A DNA stretch of 64,000 bases, taken from positions 24,997,127 to 25,061,126 of the forward strand of contig NC_088297.1 in NCBI RefSeq assembly GCF_032854445.1, written 5' to 3'. Under the pieces are notes generated by a model. That model was not told the DNA's origin and did not search any database. It saw only the letters and a program-made list of their open reading frames with translations. The translations under genes and the position numbers were made by a program. The stretch comes from Liolophura sinensis. Taxonomy: Eukaryota > Mollusca > Polyplacophora > Chitonida > Chitonidae. Position 1 is the stretch's first letter; every line of letters starts with the position of its first letter. Positions 44,801 through 55,100 of the stretch are shown here, piece by piece.

Positions 44801-47800
44801 CTCTAGCTGAGCGTTGTAGCCAAGTGGGCTGTTCTGTCTCCTCCAGCTGAGTGTTGTAACCATGTGAGCTGTTCTGTCTCTCTTGCTGATCGTTGTATCC
44901 ATGTGGACCGTTCTGTCTCCTCTAACTGAGTGTTGTAGACATGCGGGCCGTTCTGTCTCCTCTAGCTGAGGGTTGTAGCCATGTGGGCCACTCTGTCCCT
45001 CTAGCTGAGCGTTGTAGACATGCGGGCCGTTCTGTCTCCTCTAGCTGAGCGTTGTAGCCATGTGGGCCATTCTGTCTCTCTAGCTGAGTGTTGTAGCCAT
45101 GTGGGCCATTCTGTCTCCTCTAGTTGAGCGTTGTAGCCAGGTGGACCGTTCTGTCTCTCTTGCTGATCGTTGTAGCCATGTGGACCGTTCTGTCTCCTCT
45201 AGCTGAGGGTTGTAGACATGCGGGCCTTTCTGTCTCCTCTAGCTGAGCGTTGTAGCCATGTGGGCCATTCTGTCTCTCTAGCTGTGTGTTGTAGCCATGT
45301 GGACCGTTCTGTCTCTCTTGATTATCGTTGTAGCCATGTGGACCGTTCTGTCTCCTCTAGCTGAGCGTTGTAGCCATGTGGACCGTTCTGTCTCCTCTAG
45401 CTGAGTGTTGTAGCCATGTGGGCCGTTCTGTCTCCTCTAACTGATTGTTGTAGTCAGGTGGGCCATTCTGTCTCCTCTAGCTGAGTGTTGTAGCCATGTG
45501 GGTCGTTCTGTCTCCTCTAGCTGAGCGTTGTAGCCATGTGGGCCGTTCTGTCTCCTTTAGCTGAGTACTGTAGCCATGTGGACTGTTCTGTCTCCTCTAG
45601 CTGAGCATTGTACCCTTGTGGGCCGTTCTGTCTCCTCTAGCTGATCGTTGTAGCCATGTGAGCCGTTCTGTCTCTCTTGCTGATCGTTGTAGCCATGTGG
45701 GCCGTTCTGTCTCCTCTAGCTGAGCGTTATAGCCATTGTGCCGTTTTGTCTCTCGTGCTGATCACTGTAGCCATGTGGGCCGTTCTGTCTCCTCTAGCTG
45801 AGCGTTGTAGCCATGTGTGCCGTTTTGTCTCTCTTGCTGATCGTTGTAGCCAGGTGTGCCGTTCTGTCTCCTCTAGCTGATCGTTGTAGCCATGTGGGCC
45901 CTTCTGTCTCCTCTAGCTGAGAGTTGTAGCCATGTGTGCCGTTTTGTCTCTCTTGCTGATCGTTGTAGCCATTTGGGCCATTCTGTCTCCTCTAGCTGAG
46001 CGTTGTAGCCATGTGTGCCGTTTTGTCTCTCTTGCTGATCGTTGTAGCCAGGTGTGCCGTTCTGTCTCCTCTAGCTGATCGTTGTAGCCATGTGGGCCCT
46101 TCTGTCTCCTCTAGCTGAGAGTTGTAGCCATGTGTGCCGTTTTGTCTCTCTTGCTGATCGTTGTAGCCATTTGGGCCATTCTGTCTCCTCCAGCTGAGTG
46201 TTGTAGCCATGTCAGCCGTTCTGTCTCTCTTGCTGATCGTTGTAGCCATGTGGACCGTTCTGTCTCCTCTAACTGAGAGTTGTAGACATGCGGGCCGTTC
46301 TGTCTCCTCTAGCTGAGCGTTGTAGCCATGTGGGCCATTCTGTCCCTCTGGCTGAGCGTTGTAGACATGCGGGCCATTCTGTCTCCTCTAGCTGAGCGTT
46401 GTAGCCATGTGGGCTATTCTGTCTCTCTAGCTGAGCCTTGTAGCCATGTGGGCCATTCTGTCTCCTCTAGTTGAGCGTTGTAGCCAGGTGGACCATTCTG
46501 TCTCTCTTGCTGATCGTTGTAGCCATGTGGACCGTACTGTCTCCTCTAGCTGAGGGTTGTAGACATGCGGGCCTTTCTGTCTCCTCTAGCTGAGCATTGT
46601 AGCCATGTGGGCCATTCTGTCTCTCTAACTGTGTGTTGTAGCCATGTGTGCCATTCTGTCTCCTCTAGTTGAGCGTTGTAGCCAGGTGGACCATTCTGTC
46701 TCTCTTGCTGATCGTTGTAGCCATGTGGACCGTTCTCTCTCCTCTAGCTGAGGGTTGTAGACATGCGGGCCTTTCTGTCTCCCCTAGCTGAGCGTTGTAG
46801 CCCTGTGGGCCATTCTGTCTCTCTAACTGTGTGTTGTAGCCATGTGGACTGTTCTGTCTCCTCTAGCTGAGCGTTGTAGCCATGTGGACCATTCTGTCTC
46901 CTCTAGCTGAGCGTTGTAGCCATGTGGACCATTCTGTCTCCTCTAGCTGAGCGTTGTAGCCATGTGGGCTGTTCTGTCCCCTCTGGCTGAGCGTTGTAGC
47001 CATGTGTGCCATTCTGTCTCCTCTAGCTGAGCGTTGTAGCTATGTGGGTCGTTTTGTCTCCTCTAGCTGAGCGTTGTAGCCATGTGGGCGGTTTTTCCTT
47101 TTCCAGCTGAGCGTTGTAGCCATGTGGGCCATTCTGTCTCCTCTAGCTGAGTGTTGTAGCCATGTGGGCCATTCTGTCTCTCTAGCTGAGCGTTGTAACC
47201 ATGTGGGCCGTTCTGTCTCCTCCAGCTGAGTGTTGTAGCCATGTGTGCCGTTCTGTCTCCTCTAGCTGAGCGTTGTAGTCATGTGGGCTGTTCTGTCTCC
47301 TCTACCTGAGCGTTGTAGCCATGTGGGCCATTCTGTCTCTCTGGCGGAGGGTTGTAGACATGTGGACCGTTCTGTCTCCTCCAGCTGAGCGTAGCCATAT
47401 GGGCCATTCTGTTTTCGCTAGCTGAGCGTTGTAGCCATGTGGGCCGTTCTGTCTCCTCTAGCTGATCGTTGTAGCCATGTGGGCCACTCTGTCCCTCTAG
47501 CTGAGCGTTGTAGACATGCGGGTCATTCTGTCTCCTCTAGCTGAGCGTTGTAGCCATGTGGGCCATTCTGTCTCTCTAGCTGAGCGTTGTAGACATGCGG
47601 GCCATTCTGTCTCCTCTAGCTGAGTGTTGTGGCCATGTGGGCCACTCTGTCCCTCTAGCTGAGTGTTGAAGACATGCGGGCCGTTCTGTCTCCTCTAGCT
47701 GAGCGTTGTAGCCATGTGGGCCATTCTGTCTCTCTAGCTGAGCGTTGTAGACATGCGGCCCGTTCTGTCTCCTCTAGCTGAGCGTTGTAGCCATGTGTGC

Positions 47801-47880
47801 CTTTCTGTCTCTCTAGCTGAGCGTTGTAGGTATGCAGGCCGTTGTCTCCTCTAGCTGAGCATTGTAGCCATGTGAGCTAT
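41862..47880. repeat. Large minisatellite, 40-bp unit, about 150 copies
   Basis: The consensus is CTCTAGCTGAGCGTTGTAGC followed by CATGTGGGCCGTTCTGTCTC, with 39-bp variants lacking one C (TCTCTAGCTG) or with TCTCTTGCTGATCG. Higher-order organisation is visible: a five-unit cassette of 198 bp with CAGGTGTGCC at 45851 and again at 46049 is duplicated in tandem, and a related cassette lies near 44510-44650. Many units contain CATGTG (an E-box type CANNTG). Scattered open frames on both strands are by-products. The array lies between the converging zinc-finger and ankyrin genes. Confidence 0.97.
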
Positions 47881-48324
47881 TCTTTTTCTTTGGCTTCTGG
47901 TATGACATCACCGGTTTGTGTGCTTGTACCATCCGCCCTTTACAATGCACAATTGTGCTAAGCAAATGAATTAACCACTGGAAAAGAGGAACTTCCTGGT
48001 AGCAATAAGCAGGTGACGCTTTTCACAGGGCTGCTCAGACCATCTTACATGAAGTTTATCACATTCCAACTCAATGTGGTGGAAATCTGTGTGTTGTTCA
48101 GTTATTTACCAGAAGCTGGTGGTTTTTTACACTTACATTGACCATCATCATACAAGTGAAATATTTTTGAGGATGGTGTTAATACTAGTCAACCGGTCAG
48201 TCTTATTACCTGTGCCATACATTTTGCAGACCACATAGTTGTTGTATACTTGTAGTGAGTACAGTATAAAGCACCAGTCAAATCAATAAATATACTTGCA
48301 GTGGGTTCAGTCATTCTTTGGAGC
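47881..48324. other. Flank of the array with SINE-tail remnants
   Basis: TGAGTACAGTATAAAGCACCAGTCAAATCAATAAAT-like sequence at 48256-48292 resembles the 3' end of SINE family A, and an older trace is near 48150-48195. Otherwise nothing was recognised. Confidence 0.4.
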
Positions 48325-48672
48325 TCACTGCTCAAATGGTTAGAGCGTCTGCCTCAAAGTCAGGAGACAAAGGGATCAAACCCAGGTCGGGTCATATCCC
48401 ACGCTTTAAAAATGGTACTCGTAACTGCCTCGCCTGTCGCTGAGCACTGAGAGGTTGGAGCACGGAAACGGGACTGGTTGGCCAGGTGACTGGGTAGGGT
48501 GTCATGTCTGGTGTCTCTGGCATAATACTGCAGTGGCGGCAGCACTATGGCAGCATGAACTTGCCCTGCCACAAGACGACACAGTGTAAGTACTCACAAC
48601 TAATCACTCCTGTTCATATCACAGAAAAATATGACATACAAAATTAAACTCCAAGCATTCATTCATTCATTC
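48325..48672 (+). mobile_element. SINE family B, full-length copy
   Basis: A clear tRNA-like head is present: box A TGGTTAGAGCGTCTGCCTCA, then GGAGACAAAGGGATCAAACC as the box B area. The body includes GGTCGGGTCATATCCC and GTGACTGGGTAGGGTGTCATG. The 3' end is AAACTCCAAGC with (ATTC)n. It is the best copy in the window for defining the family. No target duplication was found with certainty. Confidence 0.85.
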
Positions 48673-49416
48673 AACTCATGCGTTTGATCTTCACATCCAA
48701 CATTCACTGGACATACCCACATCAAATTTCTCAAACTGCACCTTTATTTTATTTTTTTTTTCAGTAAATGCATTTACATGTACTTATGACTGTAAAGCCA
48801 TGTAATTTACTAGAAAAGTTTATAAGAAAATATATCATTTACAACAGTGATCCCAGAGTTTAACAATACATGTAACTCATCACTTAACCAGCAATACGAC
48901 TGACAGAGTTGTCTCCCATAGTCTCTTAAAACTGTATGTTCAACAATGAATATTGCCCAACACGCGACAGTGGTTTACGCAAGCAATTACTGTGACACTG
49001 ACACTTATGTTCACCAAGGGCTCTGTTCCACTGATCTGACGTATATAGGCTTCATGGCGTAATGCTCACGATTAAAATTCACGATACATTCCAGCTGAAC
49101 TGTCTCTGAAATATATGTTACAAACTGTTTTTGAGAAGACCTGTGTCACAAGCTGATTGTCATCCTTATTTTTATGGGTATAGCTTCCAACAAAGCATCA
49201 GCAGTTGTGAATTTTTGGCCGTGTGGTGAGTACTGGAGCAATCACCTCACATTTGAATCCTGCTCTTTGATTGTTGTACAGACAAATTTTGGACAGTCAA
49301 AATCGATGTGTTTAAAAAAAAAATACCACTCTACATATGGTGTCACCCATTGATGATGCAGCCAAAAATAACACAGTACTTACAAATGCTTTCGACATCA
49401 TTTTCCACAATAACTG
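48673..49416. other. Intergenic stretch
   Basis: A weak tRNA-like block (TGGCCGTGTGGTGAGTACTGG with TTTGAATCCTGC) at 49217-49270 may be another decayed SINE head. Nothing else was recognised. Confidence 0.35.
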
Positions 49417-49659
49417 CATCACTCAGTGAGTGAGTGAGTGCTTGAGGTTTAATGTCGTACTTAACAATTTTTCAGTCATATGACGACAAAGGAATCTTTA
49501 GAGTGCATGTAATGTGCCTCCTTGTTGCAGGACAGATTTCCACCACTCTTTTAGCTAGTGCTGCTTCACTGAAACGGCTTACCGAAGGCAAATAAGACGC
49601 CCCACCTGAGCCAGTATACTGATACGTGTCAACCAGTTGTTGTACACATCACTCAGTGA
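49417..49659 (-). mobile_element. SINE family B relative, antisense, with 13-bp target duplication
   Basis: CATCACTCAGTGA at 49417-49429 and 49647-49659 is a perfect direct repeat. The 217-bp insert starts with (GTGA)n, GCTTGAGGTTTAATGTCGTA and TCAGTCATATGACGAC, i.e. the family B 3' end in antisense. It continues into a body with GACGCCCCACCTGAGCCAGT. It lacks the tRNA-like head and its body differs from the 48325 copy, so it may be a sister subfamily sharing the 3' tail. Confidence 0.88.
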
Positions 49660-51405
49660 CATATCTGGCTGATTCAGTGCCACATATTATCAAGAATGTT
49701 CCCTCGGAACTTACTGGAAAAGCTCCTTAGGCCCATTGTGCCAGATCTGTGACTCCACACCTATTCACAAATTGACGCTAATTAATTCCGAATCTAATCC
49801 TTTCATGTTCAGTAGGCAGTGTCTTAAAGAAGCTATATCAGAGACATTTGGCCAATTATTTGATCAGAGAAATTCTGTTGAATTTTTTTGCTAGCGTACT
49901 ATAACCCAAATAATTACCTTCCACAAAATGTCAGCCTTGTATGTGGTCGTGTTACCATTCAATATCAGTAATAATGTACCTACAATTAGCAAGCACATCG
50001 CTGTATATGTGTAAGTACATGTATCCTTTTCCAACTTTAGAATTATTTACACTATAAACAGAACAGGTACGAGATATTTACTGGGTGGCTATAATGTGAG
50101 CGATTCTAGGTAAATACAGAAAAATTTGATTTGCGAATATAGAATGTTTGCTAAAAATCTCTAGTATAGCCAAGTGCTTTAAGTCTCAGTTGAGATCTTT
50201 ACTCAGCACTGAAGTTGTTCTAGACTAAGTCAAGCCACATGTACTTGCATGATGTAAGAGGGCAAGTGTGAGGACGGCTTCGTGGATGAACTACTCATAA
50301 GCTTGACTGTCATACAAATTAAATGTACTCCTAAACATCGCCTAAGACAACAATCAAATACCAGTGCATGAATAGAATGCCCAAGTTCTGATCTGATAGT
50401 TGGTACAGAAAAATACACTCAACAGTACACGTTATCATGGTGTATTTAATTTAAATAAATAAATAAATAAATAAGTAAGTAAATAAATAAGAGGGATACA
50501 AAGGGACTGGAATTCAGACCATTCAATAGCCTTACCTGGCTTTGTCATGCTACAAAAACATCAAGTATGAAGAATTATTAAGAAACATGACATCAAACCC
50601 AACTCTTGACTGTTAAAAGACTTTTTTTAGGTTAGGAAGTTTGTCAGGAATTAGCAGAAGAAAGTGGCTTCCTCGAGGCTCTTCTTGGTTCTTCACCCAC
50701 GAACCTGAATACAGCCCATCGTACATAAAACAATCAGATCTTATGAATGTTTTGCCTGGATGGCTAAACTTAGAGCCCAGCGTATGAAACATCTGCATGT
50801 TCAGCGGCCGTTCTACAACATGAAGACTTCCACATTAGTGTTCTTCCCAGGTTTCACATTGCATATTGTGAGATATTACTGAGGTAATTATTGGCAGAGG
50901 TTCCTTAATAATTTTGTGAGAGTTGTCTTCTGTATTTCTTTCTGTTTGGGGTACAGACCTTATGTGGGTTTCTCCCTTCAGTTTCTCATAACAGTTCACA
51001 GTCTAGGCATGCATGGAGGTTGAGCTAATCCAGAGTGTTTTCAGACAATAAACCTGACATATCACCTTAGCTTATGAATTATTGGTTTTCTTTGAAATCT
51101 TTTGAAGTTTCAGTGGTGATAGGCCCACTAATAAGTCAATAGTTTACATCAATCACACAAAAGGTTTTTATACCACTAGTGAACTGCTAGGCTACTCCCC
51201 CGACTCACAGTATAACCAGCCTCACATAGAATTTGAACCCAAATAAGCCCCATCAAACCAGCTAAAAACTAAGGTCTGCATTCTTGTGAATGTCTTTGGT
51301 AGATGTGATCTACAGTCTGTTTGAACTGATCAATTACCTTGATTCATTAATGTACCAGCAGCCAACTTTAACATACTCATTGGTAAATGATCAGTCGTGA
51401 CCTTC
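49660..51405. other. Intergenic stretch downstream of the ankyrin/SOCS gene
   Basis: Contains an AAAT-type microsatellite at 50450-50490. I could not identify a convincing poly(A) signal for the minus-strand gene ending at 51406, so its 3' UTR length is unknown. Confidence 0.4.
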
Positions 51406-52167
51406 TTAAAGGTCTTGATATTTGAGGTAGTTCTTGAGTTCATGGGGTAAACACAAAGTATCTGTTTTACTACAGCAACCCTTACCCAGGCTGTGTCGAA
51501 TCAACGACCGACACAAGTGCAGTAGTGGGCGTGGGTTGCTTATGACATGCTGAATTTGCATTAACAGCATCCTCTGCTGCGCATTCGGCGCGATTTCAAC
51601 AGCTCTTGCTAGGTGCTCTTTGTCCGTGAATGTTAGTTTACAGTTAGCCTCAACTAAAAACATCGTCAAATCCGCAGCATTGCGTAAAGACGCGGTGAAC
51701 GGCGTGACACCATTACGGCTGGCGAGATTCACATCGCAGCCGGCTTGGATCAACATCTTAGCAATGGCCGCCTTTCCTTGAAGCATGACTGTCAAAAGCG
51801 GAGTCACGCTCCAGCGGTCACCTCTATTTGTGTCTGCTCCAGCAGCAACAAGTTTTTTGGCGATTTCAACATGGCCCAGCTCAACAGCCTTCAGTAAAGG
51901 CGTTTTCGCCTCCTCGTTCTCAGAACTGATGGGGTCAAGGTCACAGCCGTTAGCGATCAAAGCCTCAACGAAATCCACACAATTGTGAATTGCTGCTATG
52001 TGTAAAGGTGTCCTTCCATTGTCCAGTTTGGCTGTGTTAATGTTTATACCTGCGTTAAGAAGAAGTGTCAGAACCTCAATATGCCCTCCAAACGCTGCCA
52101 GGTGAATAGGCTCCACACCCAGTTTACCTTTAGTGGCACAAAGATCACTCCCAGCTTCAATCAAAAC
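51406..52167 (-). CDS. ASB-type gene, exon 4 (C-terminal repeats, SOCS box, stop)
   Basis: It begins after the acceptor TTTTTTTTCCAG (minus strand, ending at 52168) in phase 0 with VLIEAGSDL, completing the repeat started in exon 3. It encodes 253 residues and ends at the stop at 51406-51408. Confidence 0.92.
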   Translation of the reverse strand, partial: VLIEAGSDLCATKGKLGVEPIHLAAFGGHIEVLTLLLNAGININTAKLDNGRTPLHIAAIHNCVDFVEALIANGCDLDPISSENEEAKTPLLKAVELGHVEIAKKLVAAGADTNRGDRWSVTPLLTVMLQGKAAIAKMLIQAGCDVNLASRNGVTPFTASLRNAADLTMFLVEANCKLTFTDKEHLARAVEIAPNAQQRMLLMQIQHVISNPRPLLHLCRSLIRHSLGKGCCSKTDTLCLPHELKNYLKYQDL

Positions 52168-55100
52168 CTGGAAAAAAAATCAGTGGATTTCACGATCATC
52201 TGGATTGATTTATTCATTTCACTGCTGTTTAACACCATACACGGCTTCACTTCTAGCTGTGATCACGATCAGTGTTGTTTAACACCATACACTGCTTCAC
52301 TTCTAGCTGTGATCACGATCACTGTTGTTTAACACCATACACTGCTTCACTTCTAGCTGTGATCACAATCAGTGTTGTTTAACACCATACACGGCTTCAC
52401 TTCTAGCTGTGATCACGATCAGTGTTGTTTAACACCATACACTGCTTCACTTCTAGCTGTGATCACGATCAGTTTTATAGGTGGAAAAATAAAACCTCTG
52501 GCAAGTTATTTTCGCCATTTCAAAAAACTGTTCTAAAATTGCGACAATGGCTAGCGCCAGCAGAAGCCCTGTTTATGGGAGAATTATCAGCGAGCTCCCA
52601 ATATACAGACTCAGCGGTCAGCAGACAATATTTAAGTTCGGGACAAACTAAGATATTCAAGGAGTTTCCAAGAGTATTTGTCTTTTTAAAGACTTTCAAG
52701 TACTTGAAAATGAAATTGTATTTTTTTCAAGCACTTTCTAGGAGTTTCAAGGATTGTGCGCAGTCTGACATATGATATATGATATATATACTGGAGGAAG
52801 GCTCGTCATCTCCAGTATACTTTATGTAAAACCACTTGAACAGTCGACGTAACACAAACTGTGTTCCTCACTGTTTAATCTGAACTACATCATCATTCCT
52901 CTTTTGAGCCACACTCGCAGTTTTAGTCTGTTTTAAGGGTAAGCGGACTCACTTGTGAAACTAAAATCTAAAAATCTCCCTCTTCATTTTGTCTGATCTC
53001 CATGTTTTCGTGAATTTCCTGATTTTCGAGGTTTTCTGATCATCATGTTAATCGCCAGGATAATTCACATCATTTTCCATAAATTTCCAAGTTTTTATTT
53101 TTATTTCCGACACTGAAAACAGAGATATTCTGTCTGTAAAACAATTGAAACTGGCACGCCCTTATTACCCGAGTGATCTCTGTGAAGCCCTTCAAACAGG
53201 CGATGTGGAGTGGGGTCTCCTTCCCGTTATTCACAGATGTGACATCACTTCCTGCCTTGATTAGTTCTCGTACAACCTCTGTGTGGCCCTGCACAACTGC
53301 TTCATGAAGGGGGGTATTTCCTGAAATTGATTGGAGTTTCAGGTGGCAATCAAGAATTCTTCACTTATCTGTGAGTGTCATGTTTCTGAATGGTTTGGGG
53401 GGAGGGAACCAGAGTGTCTGGGGTAAATCACTACCCTTCACCACCTTCTTCATACCTGACAAAGTTCCTGACCTAAAGCTGCAGCCAAGCCAATGACAGC
53501 TACAGTAGTCATACAGCTAGAGATCAGCGGAGGTCTGAATAACACTTAAAACAAAATCGACCCCCACACCCCCACCCCAAAAAAACAAAAAACAAATGCA
53601 GAAAAAAAACAATATAGACATATTAGACTCAGTCAGTTACTTGAAGGGAAAACTTTTCCATTGCCTTAATGATGAAGAGATCATTTGTTTACCTCTTTGC
53701 CTTGCCTATTTTCAAATACTGTCAAAATGTACATTTTACTGTGACATACCCTAACTGACCTCAAATTTGACTTAAAATTAAGTTTTTCTTAAGGAAAAAT
53801 AAATGTCACAAATTATTATTTTTGGTGCAGAATCCTATATCTTTCCAGTGGAATATCATCCCATGTTCCAAGCAAACCTCAAAACACCTTTTCAAAAAAG
53901 CTATCAGAATCAGCAAAAATGGGCATGTCTGTTATGGTCATTTGGGGTATTCGTTAAGAAATTCATGCTGGCTGAACTTGTATGTTATCTAAAAAGCATT
54001 AACGAAAATGAAGAGACTGTATGTTTATGTGGACATAAATCCTCCAGTGTCTCAATACATCTCTGCACACTCACCATTCACATGTTTCAGTTGTAGTTTG
54101 GGACAGTGCTCCAGTAACAGTTGTACCAGAGCAATATTGCCTGCACGACTGGCAATGTACAGAGGTGTTTTTATTCTGCGGCCCCCAACATTGACATCGC
54201 ATCCTCTGCTCAGGAGAAGACTGGCTATCTCTGTCTGCTCACACTCTGCTGCATAACCTACACATGTTTACAACAATGTTTATAAAAACATCTGAATCAC
54301 CTTTAACATATCACACCTAAGTGTATTTCACCTGTAGTGTGTAGTTAACCGAAGGAAACTGAAAACGTTACATTTACATGTTTGGTCATGTGAGAGACAA
54401 GCTTCCATGTAAACACAAAAAGAAAAAAAACACAAAAAAAATGTAAGCAGTTCAGAAATTGAATGTCACCTCACAGTCATGAAGTCGGAGATAAGCTGGC
54501 AGCAGTAGTGGTTGAAAAAGTTGAACAATTAGGGTACCTATTTGATTGGTGATACACAGGTTTAATGAAATGACAAAAGCAGAAGTACGCCATATAGTAC
54601 CAACCTCCTGATTCACAATCTGCAGCATGATCGAGTCAGTTTGGGGTACGCTATTACAGTCAGCTGATCGGCAAGCTGTGATGGAAAAAATGCTAAGTTA
54701 GTAGTATGAGCCAGTGCGCTTTTCAGCCAGGTATGAGAAATGTGGTAATGTCTGGTGAGTCAGCATGAGTTAGGTGTGAGAAATGTGGTAATGTCTGGTG
54801 AGTCAGTATGAGCCAGGTGTTGGGAAATGTGGTAACGTCTGGTGAGTCAGTATGAGCCAGGTGTGAGAAATGTGGTAATGTCTGGTGAGTTAGTATGAGC
54901 CAGGTGTGGGAAACGTGGGTAACGTCTGGTGAGTCAGTATGAGCCAGGTGTGAAAAATTTTGGTAACGTCTGGTGAGTCAGTATGAGCCAGGTGTGGGGA
55001 ATGTGGTAACGTCTGGTGAGTCAGTATGAGCCAGGTGTGAGAAATGTGGTAATGTCTGGTGAGTCAGTATGAGCCAGGTGTGAGAAATGTGGTAATATCT

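Noticed and set aside
41862-47880. CRISPR-like array
   Set aside because: Units are contiguous 39-40-bp tandem copies without unique spacers, in an animal genome.
48325-48400. Stand-alone tRNA gene
   Set aside because: Box A and box B-like words are present, but they head a 348-bp SINE with other copies in the window, and the cloverleaf is not intact by eye.
52162-52164. Start codon for a shorter ankyrin protein at 52164
   Set aside because: The codon is TTG, not ATG, and lies three bases inside an exon that joins exon 3 in frame, continuing an ankyrin repeat.
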